In this document: one piece after another, positions 40,901-52,585 of the stretch | How positions within the stretch are numbered: the first letter of the stretch is position 1 | How the letters are laid out: the number at the start of each line of letters is the position of its first letter | NCBI RefSeq assembly: GCF_000372725.1 | Contig: NW_005200104.1 | Span: 52,456 to 116,455, forward strand | Length of the DNA stretch: 64,000 bases | Direction: 5' to 3' | From: Emiliania huxleyi CCMP1516 | Taxonomy: Eukaryota; Haptophyta; Isochrysidales; Noelaerhabdaceae | Made by a program: the position numbers and the translations under genes | Notes under the pieces: model-generated | The model's database searches: none | Told to the model about the DNA's origin: nothing | The model's input: only the letters and a program-made list of their open reading frames with translations

Positions 40901-43900
40901 GGAGCGCGGACCTCTCGGCCGCCGCTCTTGTCGCCGCCCCACCTGCCTCCGCCGCCGCCGAAGCCTTGCTGGCCGTCTCTCTCGGGCCCGCTGCCGGTCT
41001 CTCCCTCGGTCGCCCAATAGTCGAGCGACTCGCCTGTCTCGTTGCTGATCCAGTACTGCGCGGCGCCGCTCCCCCCGCCGGCCGCACTGCTGCCCCCGCT
41101 GCTGCCCCCGACCCCGACCCCGCCCGCGCTCGCAGGATCGTCGCCGTTGGAATCGCGCTGCAGCGCCGGCGCCCACTGGGCGAGGCGCACGGCGCGCGCG
41201 GCGAGTCCCGCGCGCAAGTTGACCTGCGCATCGCGGAGCATCGAGTCGCTGAGGTTGAGCTCGAGCGGCGAGGAGAGCCCGACGTTGATGGTGGTCAGCG
41301 CGCTCCCGGCCGACGACTGCTGCGCCTTGAGCTGTATGTCGGCCGGCTCGATGAGCGGCTCCCAGCAGAGCAGCCCCGCGTTGTGCCAACGAGCGCTCAG
41401 CGGCACGCACGCCTCCGCGAGGAGCGGCAGGGCCGAGGAGGCCTGCTCGACAGCGACCGTGATTGGCTGCCCCTCGCCCCCCAAAGCGAGCTGCACGAGT
41501 GGCAGCGGCAGCCGGTCGGCAGAGAGCAGCGTCACCTCGACACCGGGGATGGAGCCGATCGCGCTGAGCTGCTCGTCGGGTGCGACGCCCAAGCTGGCGC
41601 TGCTGGACCCGGTGCCGAGGGCAGCCGGCTTGGTCGGTGTGAGGGGCGTCGGCACACACGGCTGCGGCATCTCGAGCGGCGCGATTCTGGCCGCGTGCTC
41701 GTAGGCGGCGGCGGCGGCGGCGGCGAGGACGAGCGTCTCGCGCGACAGCGACAAGCGGATCGGCTGCTCGAGCATCAGGGAGGCGTGCCGACGGCTGAGC
41801 CGCTGAGACTGGGAGGCGTGGAGCTTGAAGGGCTCGAGGAGAGCCGCCGTGGAGTCGGCGGCCGAGGGCAGCGCCCGCAACGTGCACAGTCCGCCGGGCG
41901 CGCGCGCCTCGTGGGCTGCCGGCGACAGCAGCGTCGCGTCGGGCGCGGGCAGCTCGTGGTAGCCGAGGGGGGCGCACGCGTGGTGGTGGCGGAGGACGAG
42001 CGTCATCTGCTCGGTCTTCGACTGCGCCGCGGCCTCGTCGTAGTTGGCGGCCGCCTTGGAGAGCTCGAGGGTGAGGCCAAAGTGCAGCGCAATTATGCGA
42101 GGCAAGACGTCTCGCGCGCAGTGCAGGCTCATCGGCAGAGGGCCCGCCCCCCCGCCGTCGTCGCACGTCCCGTCGGCGTCGCGCACCGCCGCGGGGCTCG
42201 GCTCGCTCACCACCAGCTGGATCATCGGCACCGCGAGCCGGAGCGTCGAGCCCACCGTGCTCTCGACGACTGCGCTCGAGCCCACCGACGACGCGCCCTG
42301 AGCGGCCGCTGACCACCGGCTCGCGAGATCAGGGGAGATATGGGGAGACTGTGCCGACCTCCGGCTCGCGAGGCGCTCCTCCCGCGCAGCCAGCACCGCG
42401 CTGCAGCAGGAGCCCGCGAACGCGCCGAACTCTGTGAGGCGCATCAGCGGCTCGGCGTGCAGGGAGACGCACAGCCGACCGAGCGAGATGTCCACCTCGT
42501 CTGGCTCCTCGCCCTTGGTCGCAACCGCAATGGCCACGCCGGTGTCCGCGGGCCTGGCGCCGTCTGCATCCTTGGGAGTGGCGGCGCCCGCTGTGGCTTC
42601 GGCCGCGGCGCCGACGGCGGCGCTCGCCTCTGCAGCCGCCGCGGGCCCGTCGAGCGGAGGAGCGAGCATCGGGAGCCAGGCGGCATCCCCGTCGGCCGTG
42701 ACGGCGTTGACGTGCGCCGAGAGGCTGCCGAGGGTGACAGAGATCTGCGTCTTTGTGTCGAGCGCCTTTGAGACGGTGACGCGGACGTCGTCGAGTCGCA
42801 GGCGCAGCAGGGCGCGGTGGCCTTCGACATCGTGCAGCCAGAGCGCCGCCTGCGTGAGGCGGACGCAGATCCGCATCATCACCGTCTTGCGGCGGTCGAA
42901 CTCCACCTTGCCCTTCGGGAGCAGCGGGAACACGTTGAGGTTGTCGAGCCAGACCCCGAGCAGCAGCGCGACGTCGGCAGGGCAGAGGCCGAGGTGCGCG
43001 GTCGCGTCAGGGAGGTTGATGTCGAGCTGCTGCAGCGGGACGTTGGCCTTCGACGCGGCGAGGTTCGAGAGGGGCTTGCGCAGCGTGAGAGACAGCTCTG
43101 GCAGCTCCTCCACCATGCTCAGGGCGGCCAAGCGGCGCGGGCCGCGCCCGGGTGGGTGGACGGCAGTGCAACGCATGCGGCGGGCGCGCACGGTGATGAG
43201 GTCGAGCAGCGTCGACTCACTCACCGAAGTCGAGGCGACGCTCACGTCGACCGCACGGAATTCGAGGGCGCCATCGGAGACGGTGGGCATGATGAGGAGC
43301 GCGCTCGGCACGTTGATGCGCCAGCGCGGCCGGCGCGTGGCGGCGGCGGCGCTCTCGGCGGCGTCGCGTTGTGGCGGCGGCGGCAGCGGCGCGCCAAGCA
43401 GCGCGAGCCTCGACAGCGGCTTGCGAATCCCGCGCTCGATGTACTCGATCCCGCGCAGCATCGGCGCGATGCGCATGTCAAAGCAGACGGGCGAAACGTC
43501 CACCGTGACGTCGAGCACGCCCGCAGTAGCGCTGCCCTGCTGAATCAGCACGCGCGCCTCAGCCCTCTCGGTCGCGCTGTGTTGAGCGCTACGAGCAGCG
43601 TTGAGCCCGCTGGATCTACTGCTGCTGACACCGCTGCTGCCCAAACGACCGAGGCCGCCGCCGCCATCCCCGCCACCATCCCCGCTATCCCCGCCGTCCC
43701 CACCCGGCCGGAAGGTGGCGCCGTCGACGCGACGGGCCGAAGCGGGCGAGTCGGAGGCTGGCAGCGGCGCCACCATGGAGAAGCTGGCTGCTCGAGACCC
43801 CTGGTCCTCTGGGACAGAGAGCTCGCGTACGGAAGTGGCGATGGCAAGGCTGAGGTCGGTCCGCCCGCCACCCGCAGGAACGGCACGGCGGAGCTCCAGA

Positions 43901-46900
43901 CGGAGGGCGTCGGCCAGAATCAGCACGATCGGCGGCGCCGGCCGGCCTTCGAACGGCAGCACCACCTCGAAGGTCTCACCAGCTGCGACGTCCCAGTCCG
44001 CACCAGGCCACGGGCCCGGCAGCGGCTCTGCGCGGAGCGCCAAGCTCAGCACGCCAACGCGCGCGTCCACCTCGACACTCCTCGCGCCGCTCGAGGCCTG
44101 CGGCGGACTCGGCGAGGGCGAATGCGGTGCCTCGGCTGGCGCGACGGCACGCCCCAGCGCGTGTCGTACGTCCGCCTCCGCCTCAGCGATGGCTTGCTTG
44201 GCTTCGCCCAGCGTGCGGTAGCACACGGCAACCAGCCCGGGGCTCCAGCCCAGCTGCACAGACGACGCGTCGGCAAGCACCACCAGGCTCGTGCTGCCTC
44301 CCCCCTCGGCCTCCTCCCGCCGCTTGCGCAAGCAAAGCAGCGGCGAGGTCGGCATGCACGCAGCGTCAGAGCGCGCCTCGTCAGAGACGCAACGTCCACC
44401 CTCTACCGCCACGCGCACGCCTAGCGGCATCTCCGCCGCCGCCGCCGCCTCGACGTCCAGCGCAGCTGAGGCTGCGGCGGGTACGCCGCGCCGGCGGTCG
44501 AGCACGAGCAGCCGACCGACGGCGACCTTGAGCTCCACGCCCGAGGCATCAGCGGCTAGGTCGACGTCGAGAGGTGCGACCCTCACCACCAGCGAAGCGG
44601 TCGCGGCCTCCCCCTCCTCAGGCCCCGTTGCGGAATGCTCGGCTGCGCGCCTGCGCTCGCCGCCGCCGCCCGCGTCGATGTCGTCCTCCCGGTCGGCGAG
44701 TGTGTCAGCGAGAGCAAGGCTCACCTCGATCTCGCGCAGCTGCAGCCGGACGCTCGCGCGCTCCAGCAAGCCACCGAGCCCGCCCGAACCCTCCGCGGTC
44801 GGTGCCTTCGCCACCGTCGCGGCGGCGGCAGTCTCGCCAGGGTGGCGGTCGCCTGCGTGGCTCGGCGCGAGCGGCGCGGCGAGACTCGCGAGGTGCGTGC
44901 CGAGCTCGAGCGCCTCGAGGAGCATCTGGCTGCCGGCGTGCACTCGGAGCGGCGGCAACGCGCCCACCACGGAGAGGGTTGGCAAACTGCTCTCTCCTCT
45001 CGGTCCGCGGGCAGGCGGCGAGGGGGCAGAGGCTGAGGCTCCCGCATTCCCGTCCTCCTCGGGCTCCTCGTCCTCGCTGTATAGGTCGGCGAAGGGGTCG
45101 GCGTCGGAGAGAGAGCTCTGCCTGCTTGCGCCGGGGCAGGACCTGCGCCTGCTCCCCTCCCGCGCATGCTGCGGGAGCTCGAGCGAGAGGCTCAGCTCGA
45201 AGGGCTCCAGCAAGGGTGCGGCTCCTCCCGAGCCGCAGAGCGTGCTGGCCGGCGGCAGCGGCGGCGGCGGGAGAGGCAGCGGCGAAGACGACGGCGTCCG
45301 CCGCCGCTGCAGAAAGCTGAGCGAGTGCGAGAAGCTCGAGGCGAGCCCCGTGGAGCGGCCGTCGTGCCGCCCCCCTGCCGGCGACGCCTCGTCCCCGCTC
45401 TCTTCGAAGAGAAGCGAGGAGACCTGCCGCAGCAGCGAGACCTGCCTCCGCGGCGATTGCCTCGGCGTGTGCGGGGACGCGTGCGGCGCCGAGTCGGCCG
45501 CGCCATCGGACGGGCACGGTGCGGGGGCGGGGCTGTGGGCGGCGCCGAGGTCGAGGGTGGTGGTGTAGACGGTGCTCGGGCGCGCGTCGGGCAGAGGCGG
45601 CGTGGCCGCGAGGTCGAGGGTGGTCCCGCGAATCTCGATCATCGGCGAGGAGGAGCCGGGCGGCCGCTGGTGAGACGGCCGCGGGCTGGGCAAGTTGAAA
45701 GAGGAGGAGAGGCGCGAGCGCACAAGCGACGGCGCCGGAGCGGTCGCAGCTCCGCCCGCCGGGAGGAGGGGCTCGAGCGCGCCGAGCCTCGCCCAGCAGA
45801 CTGCTGCGGACACGTGGAGCGAGGCGCGGGGAGGGGTGGCCGGGGAGGAGGCGGCGCAGAGGTGCAGCCGGGGAAGCTGCAGCAGCGGCGTGTGGAGGTG
45901 CGGCATCCCCGCCGAGGAGAGGTGTGCCGAGACCGGCGACACCACGTCCAGCTGCACGCCAATCATCCTCGCCGCGGCTGGGGGGCTGGCCGGGGGGGTG
46001 GTCAGCCCCTTGTCTGCATCCGGCACTCTGGCGAGGTCGAGGTCGCGCCGCGCCAGTCGCTCGACGGCTGCGGCGAGGTGCTCCTCCTCCTCCCGGGGAT
46101 GCAGCCGGAAGGGCGCTGGTGCCGGCGGAGGTCGCAGCGCGGCGGCGGTGCTTGCGAGCAGCGGGAGGAGCCCGAGCTCGAGGGAAAGGGTCGTCGGGTG
46201 GGCGACGCACAAGCCGACGGTGGCGTGCGTCGTCGCGCCGCCGCTCGTCTCCAGGCTTGCAGTCAGCTGCAGCGCGGGAGCCGTCTCGGCGCCGCCAGGC
46301 GCGTGGCTTCGCCCGCCGCCCGCCTCAAAGTCGCGCGGGGGGGTCGTCAGGTCAGTTGACTTGCGGCGCCTCGGCGGCGGCGCGGAGGGTGCGGCGCCAG
46401 ACAAGACCTTGGCGAGCGAGGAGGAGCGACGGAGGGCAGAGGGGCTGTGCGGCGATGCCGGGTCGGCGGCGGCGGCGGCGCGCGGGGACGGGGGCGCGCT
46501 CGGGGCGGTGAGAGCAGCCGGCGCCACCCGCAGCAGGTATCCTGCGCCATCTCCCTCGCCCGGGCCCGAGCGAGCAGACAAGCCGGTAGACAAGCCGGTG
46601 TAGAAGACAGAGACCGCCTCGATCCCGGCGCTCACGCGGGAGGAGGTGCCCACCTCGCCGCCGCCCGAGGAGGAGGAGCTGCCCGCGTCGCCACGCGTGA
46701 GGCAATGGTCCACGTCCGCGCTGACCCGGCCGACGGAGAGACCGAGCGAAGCGGCGCAAGCCGAGGGGCTGCCGCGGCGCGGCTTCAAAGAGACCTCTCC
46801 CGCCGCGAACCGCTCACCAGGCGCGGCGAGCGGCAGCCAGACGCACACGCCTCGCGCGGTGAGCTTGAGCGAAGCGCTCAGCTGCAGCCGCTCGAGCCCT

Positions 46901-48488
46901 GCCTCACCATCGGTGCTGGTGCCGCCGCCACTCCCGCTGCCGCCGCCTCGGTCGGGGGAGGTCGGTGGCGCCTCGCCCTCCCTCCTGGCTCTCTGTCCCG
47001 CTGCCCTCTCCGCCGCCCGCTTCTCCGCCGCCCGCTCCCTCGCCCGCAGCAGCAGCCGCTCGTCGAGCTGCTCCTCGAGGGCGAGCTGAGCCTACGCGAG
47101 AGACAAGAGCCGGCTGAGAGACGCGCCGCCCTCGCCGGGATGGGCTCTCCCTCTGCAGCAGCGAGCAACACCGCGCTCGGCGTGGGCAGCTCGCCGCCCG
47201 CCCCCCAGCCGAGCCGCAGCAGCTCCGCCTCGTACTGCGAGAGTGCGCCCGCCCTCCTCCGGACCTCTGCCGCCGAGGCTGCCCTCCTCCCCTCGCCGAG
47301 GTCGAGCAGCACCGCCGTGCCCGCGTACCGCCACCACTCGGCCGCCACCCCTCTCGGGTGACTGACGCGCACCGGCGGACGCAAGTGGCGGTGCCGCTCG
47401 AGCGACTCGGCGTGGGCCGCGCGCCGCGCGAGCCGCACTCCAAATTCGAGGGCCGCGGCCGGCAGCAGCACACTCGCCTCGCTCGCCTCTGCACCGCCCC
47501 GGAGGAAGAGGCGAGGCCCGGCTGCCGCGCCCGAGGCCGCGCCGGCCGGCTGCCCCGCCGCGCCCTCCTCCTCGGGGGCGGGCCAGCGCAGCGAGGCGTC
47601 GAGGGAGGCCCGCAAGTGCAGCGGCTGCAGCAGCACCGCGCTCTCCGCCTCTGGGGCGGCTCCGCCCGCCTCGCCCTCGCCGTCGCGCCAGCGCGCAGAG
47701 ACGGTCGCTTCGAGCTCGATGGCCGCCTCCTGCTCGCGCGAGCCAGCCGCCTTTCTCCGCGACAGCCACGGCAGCCACGCCGGCAGCGGAATCACCGCGA
47801 GCAGACCGGGCAGCCTCGCGTCCCTCCTGCAGCGCAGGCTCGCCGCCTCGAGCCGCGCCTCGAGCCACGAGAGGCGGGCGCCCGACCGGGCCGGAGCGCC
47901 GCTCTCCGCCACGCTGCCAGAGCCCTCCTCCAGCCGCAAGCTCACGTTGGTGATGGTCACGGTCAGCGACCGAAGCACCATGTCCAGCAGCGCCCGCTGC
48001 TGTGCGGCGTCGAGCCGCGGCGGCGCCTCCTCCTCGGCCGCCGCCGGCTCCTTGCTCGCAGTGGCGGTGGCGCCGAGCCGCGCAGCCTTGCGGCGCGCCA
48101 GCCACGCCCGAGAGCTCTCGCGCTGCTCCGCCCGTGGCTGCGGCTGGGACTCGTGCTGCTGCTTCCTCCCCTCGCCCACCGCCTCGTCCGCCGCCTCCAT
48201 CCGAGCGCACAGGACGGCGGAGACGCCATCAATGCGCACGACGAACGGCGTCGAGAGTTGCACGCCTTTCCGCCACGGCAGCAGCACCTCGAGCTTGCGG
48301 ACCGTCGCGCTGGAGATGGTGAGCGGCAGGCTGAGGCCGGCGAGCGTCTTTCGCGACAGCTCGACGTCGCTGAGCCGCAGCACGCCGGACTGGAGCTCCA
48401 TGTCCACGCTCGAGGCCTTGCGGCCGAGCAGCCGGCGAAGGATCGGACGGAGGAGCCATATGATGAGCCGCTCCAGTGCGGAGAGCAT
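34993..48488 (-). CDS. Giant VPS13-type bridge-like lipid transfer protein
   Basis: The start is the ATG at 48488 (MLSALERLIIWLLRPILRRL), in the usual VPS13 position for the membrane-facing chorein N-terminus (ELSRKTLAGLSLPLTI follows). Exon 1 ends at 47130 and exon 2 runs 47091-34993, joined in phase 0 by a 38-base GC-AG intron; the product is about 4485 residues. VPS13 proteins form a hydrophobic groove that moves phospholipids between organelles at contact sites. Two GRAM-like domains lie at about 2720-2830 and 2850-2950 (KLYVTQRYLCFKGSLFG). VAB-like beta repeats (VQNLLPEPLEWRI; YATHWLINGTGLTLEF; VDNQTSFVATF) and an APT1-like stretch follow. The VPS13 C-terminal region is at about 3950-4100 (RLQYFRRLELHPVRLSITFH; GDPVGFMRSWGTGVKDLFYL). 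A PH-like region precedes the Ser-rich end. Long Ser/Pro/Gly-rich inserts interrupt the first half. The final AAG|GTAAGT is a consensus donor overlapping the TAA stop. Confidence 0.88.
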
Positions 48489-49028
48489 CCTGAAAAGGTA
48501 AGCTGGCTGCGCCACTTCTGCGAGCGCCTGCGACGGGTGTGTTTCTTTCTTTTTCCCCAGGACCGACCGGAAAGACGTCGACGGTGACGATGGAGCCGCC
48601 CGCCGGCGTCTCGTACACGGCGGTGTCCTGCCTCGATCGACGCGGCGGGTCCTACCTGCTGCGCTCGGAGGCGCCATAGATAGACCGCACGCACGACGGG
48701 AGGCGGCAAGGTGAGCAACACGCTCAATCAACCCGCCGCCTGGGCAGGCGTACGTGCAATTTGGCGGGGCAGCACGCGTCCTACTGTCTGCGCTCCGACG
48801 GCCAGGCGGGCCGTCCGAGCGAGGGCCTGGGGCAAGGTGGAAAAGACCATCTCGCCAGACGGCAAGGTGGAGGCGTCGTCCTCACGTCCGGGTGCGTCGT
48901 AATGTGAGCACTTTGCGCCGCGTCGTGGCGATTGCGTCGCAAGAGGACGGGGAAGCAATGCGGGTGCAGCCAGCTTTCCTCTTAGGTTGTTGTTAGTCGA
49001 GTAGGGAGCAGCACCGATGTCAAACCGC

Positions 49029-49090
49029 GCGTGAACAGGGCTCCAGGCCCCAAATGATGAGTGAGTGTTAGAGTTGTTTGGTATTGAATT
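49029..49090 (+). repeat. Dispersed repeat shared with 18585-18646
   Basis: Same phrase as at 18585 (GGGCTCCAGGCCCCAAATGA, GTGTTAGAGTTGTTTGGTAT). Downstream, the words GGTATTGCTAAATCTCTCTC at 49556-49575 repeat the flank that follows the copy at 18646, so about 465 bases may be inserted between GGTATTG and its continuation here. Confidence 0.6.
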
Positions 49091-49431
49091 TGTCCGGACC
49101 GTCGAGGCGGGCGGCGAACACTCGTTCGACCATCATAGACGACGCCTTCACCGGCGCTCCCGCCTCCGCGTTGGCGTCGTGCGCGGCCTCGTCTGCTGCC
49201 TTTCCCCGCAACTTGAGCTGCCCCTGCACCGCGAACATCGCGTTGGCGGTCTGCGCAGCAAGCTTGACCGCCTTCGCCGATCTCTCTCGCTCTGCCGCCG
49301 CCGCCGCGTCCACGGGGCGGTCCGTCTCTCAGCGGGTCGTCGCGCAGCTCGGCGTCGGCAGCCTCGATCATGGCAGCGTCGGCAGCCTCGCTCATACGGG
49401 AGCGCAGAGACCTGAAGCGGTCCGTCGACAA

Positions 49432-49521
49432 ATTCGAAACGTCCGCAGCTCCCGCCGAATTCGAAACGTCCGCAGCTCCCGCCGAATTCGAAACGTCCGC
49501 AGCTCCCGCCGATCTCCCGCT
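49432..49521 (+). repeat. Three tandem copies of a 27-bp unit
   Basis: The unit ATTCGAAACGTCCGCAGCTC plus CCGCCGA is repeated three times with almost no change. The length is a multiple of three, so it could code for a nonapeptide repeat (FETSAAPAE in one frame), but no gene is evident around it. Confidence 0.75.
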
Positions 49522-49781
49522 ATCGGATCTTACCCCGCCTGTAACCTCTCTTTAAGGTATTGCTAAATCTCTCTCTCCCGATGTCACCCCATGTCACCGC
49601 GTCCGGGGGAGGTCTGGTTCGTCGAATAAATAAGGTTTGGATAGGTTTTGGGGGCTTTGGACACCGAGAATGGTCATTTTATTTTATCTGTAGGAGCCAT
49701 AGATGGATTGAAAAACATTTTCGAACAAAGAAGAGGCGACGGGAGGAACCGGCAGAGGATGCAGTGACGTGACACCCCCCC

Positions 49782-49782
<1 letters not shown>

Positions 49783-49878
<96 letters not shown>
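49783..49878 (+). repeat. (CA)n microsatellite
   Basis: About 46 uninterrupted CA dinucleotides, preceded by a C run. Pure and long, so probably highly variable in length. Confidence 0.95.
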
Positions 49879-50104
49879 GCTCACCCACGCGCACCGGGCC
49901 TTGCACTTTGAATGCCGTGGGGCTCCTGTCGTTAGACGTGGAGACGCGAGGGTTGCCCCCCCTTGCCCCACCACCTCGTGTGTGTGGAGAAGTTTACCTT
50001 ACCTTACCTACCTTACCAGCGCGGTATGGGTGGACGCAAGACGGGCGGTGACGGCCACACATGAGCGACAATAAGACTAATGGAGCGTTTCTTTTTCTCG
50101 CGCT

Positions 50105-50400
50105 CACTTTCTTCCTTCGCACTATGCCGCCGTCAGTGACCCAGGACGTCGCGCGCGAGCACGACCGCTTGATGGAGGGGGCGCTCTACACCCTCGTGGG
50201 TGGCGCGCGGGTCGGACGCAACAGCCCACGGTGGCTGCACGCTGTTCAGCAGGCCCGACTTCCTGTCAGGATGGGCGGTATGGGCCTGACCAGTGCCATG
50301 AATTTCGTGAGGCGGCGTGGGTCGGCACGTGGGCCCTCGTCACGCGGCCGATACGGGAGTCTTAAAACAGTACCGGCCGGGATTTCGAAGATAGTGCTAA
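50105..50400 (+). mobile_element. Remnant of a non-LTR (LINE) reverse transcriptase, C-terminal part
   Basis: The plus strand reads REHDRLMEGALYTLVGGA, then WLHAVQQARLPVRMGGMGLT and SAMNF, after which the continuing family-like phrase (EAAWVGTWALVTRPIRES) is in the next frame. The order is basic helix, QARLPVRMGGMGL and then an AWVGTWA block. That matches the segment just after the catalytic domain in LINE-type reverse transcriptases, where GGLGLRSA is typical. Only this segment remains and it contains a frame break. The call rests on short motifs. Confidence 0.45.
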
Positions 50401-50965
50401 AATGGATATCTGGAGAATGGCATTTAATTTCGCGGACCGGCTCTTTTAACAATCAGTTCATGTCACCGCTTAATGTGCATGTGCGTGGCCTACGTCAGAG
50501 ACCAAGTGACCAGCCGTCCCGGGCAATTTGTGACCCGTCTACGCCCTCGCGCCTCGGGCGCGGCCGGCCGCCGCCGGCAGGCCGCCGGCTGCCCCGTTGA
50601 CTTCCCCGCCGCGCGCTACGCGTTCGTTCGTAGTAATCTGGCTTAGTTCAGAGAGGTCGGGTCGTCTCTATGCGTATCACAGCGCGGCGCTGGCCTGCGC
50701 ATGGGCCATGGCGGGCATGTAGTCAAATCAATCAATCATCCCGACATTTGATGTTAGTGGCAAAACCGCGGAACCGAGAGAGAGATTTTTATTAACCGAA
50801 AATGGCGTTTAATTCTGCGCACCTGCTGTCCGCCGCCTGCGGCGGCGCTGCGCGCCGCCTACGCGCGCGGCGCTCGCGTTTTTTCTTTTTTCTGTCTTTT
50901 TCACAGTGGAATTTTACCGAAAAATGCCCCTGTTTTTCCCCTTTCGGAGACTTCTTTTTCTCGCG
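50401..50965. other. Intergenic upstream of the F-box/RCC1 gene
   Basis: AT-richer sequence (50390-50480, 50600-50770), then the motif GAGAGAGATTTTTATTAA (50777-50794) that recurs near other repeats, then the leader of the F-box gene. A frame stays open upstream of its start codon, so the true start could be earlier. Confidence 0.4.
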
Positions 50966-52387
50966 ATGTCCACCCCGCCGCGCCGCCGCTCGCGCCGCCT
51001 CGCCCCCGCCTCCACCGCCGCCCCCTCTCCAGACACGCCGCCGCCCACCCGCCTCCTCGACCTCCCCACGGAGCTCCTCGTGCGCTCCATCTCTCGCTGC
51101 GACCCCGCCGACATCGCTCGCGTCGCGGCCGTCTCGCTGCTCTTCCACGCCTCGCTTGCGCTGGAGGGCATCCGCTTGCGCCTGCGAGAGGCCGGCTACG
51201 AGCTGCCGGCGCTGCCGGAGGGCGAGAGCTGCGCCGTGCGGTGGCTGTGCTTTTCTGCGCTGCTGCGCGAGTCCAACCCGCCGGCGAGGGCGGCGGCAGG
51301 CGCTCGGCACAGCCTCTTCATCGACGGCGAGGGGCGGCTCTCGTCGTGCGGCGGCGCGGGTGGCCCAGCAGGCCTCCTTGGTCACGGCGAGGGGGTGACG
51401 CGGCTCAACACGCCGACCCGCCTCCCTTCCTCGCTGGGCGGCGAGCGCGCCGTGAGTGTGTCGGCGGGAGGCAACCACAGCCTCGCCCTCACCGGCGGCG
51501 GTGCCGTCTGGAGCTGGGGCTATGGAGTCCAAGGCCGGCTGGGCCACGGCGACGAGCAGGAACAGCTGCTGCCCAAGCAGGTCGAGGCCTTTGCGGGCCA
51601 GCACGTCGTCGCTGTGTCGGCGGGAGGCCACCACAGCCTCGCCCTCACCGCCGGCGGCAGCGTCTGGAGCTGGGGCGATGGCTACTCCGGGCTGCTGGGC
51701 CACGGCGACCAGCAGAACCAGTGGCAGCCCAAGAAGGTCGAGGCCTTTGCTGGCCAGTGTCTCCTCGCTCTCTCGGCTGGACAGCACCACAGCCTCGCCC
51801 TCACCGCCGACGGCGCTGTCTGGAGCTGGGGCTTTGGTTTGGACGGCCGGTTGGGCCACGGCGACTATCAGGACCAGCTGCTGCCCAAGAAGATCGAGGT
51901 GTTGGCGCAGCGCGTCGTCGCTGTGTCGGCTGGTGGCCACCACAGCCTCGCCCTCACCGCCGACGGCGCCGTCTGGAGCTGGGGCTATGGAGTCCAAGGC
52001 CGGCTGGGCCACGGCAACGAGCAGCGCCAGCTGCTGCCGAAGAAGATCGAGGCCTTTGCTGGCCAGCGCGTCACCGCCGTGTCGGCTGGAGGCGCGCACA
52101 GCTTCGCCATCACCGCCGACGGCAGCGTCTGGAGCTGGGGCTATGGAGGCTATGGCATGTTGGGCCACGGCGACGAGCAGGACCAGCTGCTGCCGATGAA
52201 GGTCGAGGCCTTTGCTGGCCAGCGCGTCGTCGCTGTGTCGGCGGGAGGCGATCACAGCCTCGCCCTCACCGCCGACGGTGCCGTCTTTACCTGGGGCGAG
52301 GGCCCCCACGGCGGCCTAGGCCACGGAGAGGACCTGTCGAACCAGCTGCTGCCCAAGAAGATCGAGGCGTGGGCGCCGGGGCAGTGA
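50966..52387 (+). CDS. F-box protein with seven RCC1 repeats
   Basis: The ATG at 50966 (MSTPPRRRSRRLAP) gives 473 residues; an in-frame ATG at 50906 would add MEFYRKMPLFFPFRRLLFLA, which looks like a targeting or leader artefact. Residues 27-72 (LLDLPTELLVRSISRCDPAD...) fit an F-box, which docks a protein to SKP1 in an SCF ubiquitin ligase. Then come about seven RCC1-type blades of 51-52 residues (VVAVSAGGHHSLALTADGAV / WSWGYGVQGRLGHG), which should close a beta propeller that presents substrate. The blades are almost identical to each other at DNA level, especially 3 to 7, so they were recently duplicated or homogenised. It is a single exon. Substrate unknown. Confidence 0.85.
   Translation: MSTPPRRRSRRLAPASTAAPSPDTPPPTRLLDLPTELLVRSISRCDPADIARVAAVSLLFHASLALEGIRLRLREAGYELPALPEGESCAVRWLCFSALLRESNPPARAAAGARHSLFIDGEGRLSSCGGAGGPAGLLGHGEGVTRLNTPTRLPSSLGGERAVSVSAGGNHSLALTGGGAVWSWGYGVQGRLGHGDEQEQLLPKQVEAFAGQHVVAVSAGGHHSLALTAGGSVWSWGDGYSGLLGHGDQQNQWQPKKVEAFAGQCLLALSAGQHHSLALTADGAVWSWGFGLDGRLGHGDYQDQLLPKKIEVLAQRVVAVSAGGHHSLALTADGAVWSWGYGVQGRLGHGNEQRQLLPKKIEAFAGQRVTAVSAGGAHSFAITADGSVWSWGYGGYGMLGHGDEQDQLLPMKVEAFAGQRVVAVSAGGDHSLALTADGAVFTWGEGPHGGLGHGEDLSNQLLPKKIEAWAPGQ
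51450..52370 (+). repeat. Homogenised 153-156-bp tandem repeat coding RCC1 blades
   Basis: Phrases such as GTCTGGAGCTGGGGCTATGG and CACAGCCTCGCCCTCACCGC recur every 153-156 bases through the propeller, six times, with few synonymous changes. Confidence 0.8.
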
Positions 52388-52585
52388 TGAGAAGGGTGAA
52401 GTGGTGCACAGACGTATCCGAGAGTGCTGCTGAGTGGAGAGAGGCGAATCCGGGACGGTGGAGGTTTGTGCATGGTCCACTGTTTCCTGCGGGCCGCCCC
52501 CGCTGCTGCACCTCTGGGCCTTCTTGTTGTTGCGAGGCCGTGATGTGGCTTCCCGAGGGCATGCATGATCGCGTGTCGTACACTG

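Larger units (their letters stand above)
48489..50060. other. Upstream of the VPS13-like gene; repeat-rich
   Basis: A CTTTTCAG just before the VPS13 ATG (minus strand) suggests an upstream 5' noncoding exon. Further out are a dispersed repeat (49029-49090), a short minus-strand open frame ending FNTKQL at 49068, three 27-base repeats (49432-49521) and a long CA run. I support no gene here. Confidence 0.45.

Noticed and set aside
40534-44424. Long plus-strand frames across the VPS13-like gene
   Set aside because: They are antisense shadows created by high third-position GC in a conserved minus-strand gene.
48561-48680. Possible small plus-strand exon after TTTTTCCCCAG (EPPAGVSYTAVSCLDRRGG...)
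   Set aside because: The acceptor-like site and tidy frame are suggestive, but no partner exon or family could be found and it overlaps the probable 5' leader of the VPS13-like gene.
49068-49313. Minus-strand frame ending FNTKQL
   Set aside because: It has no start codon, its 3' end lies in a dispersed repeat, and an upstream stop limits it; probably chance or a relic of an unknown element.
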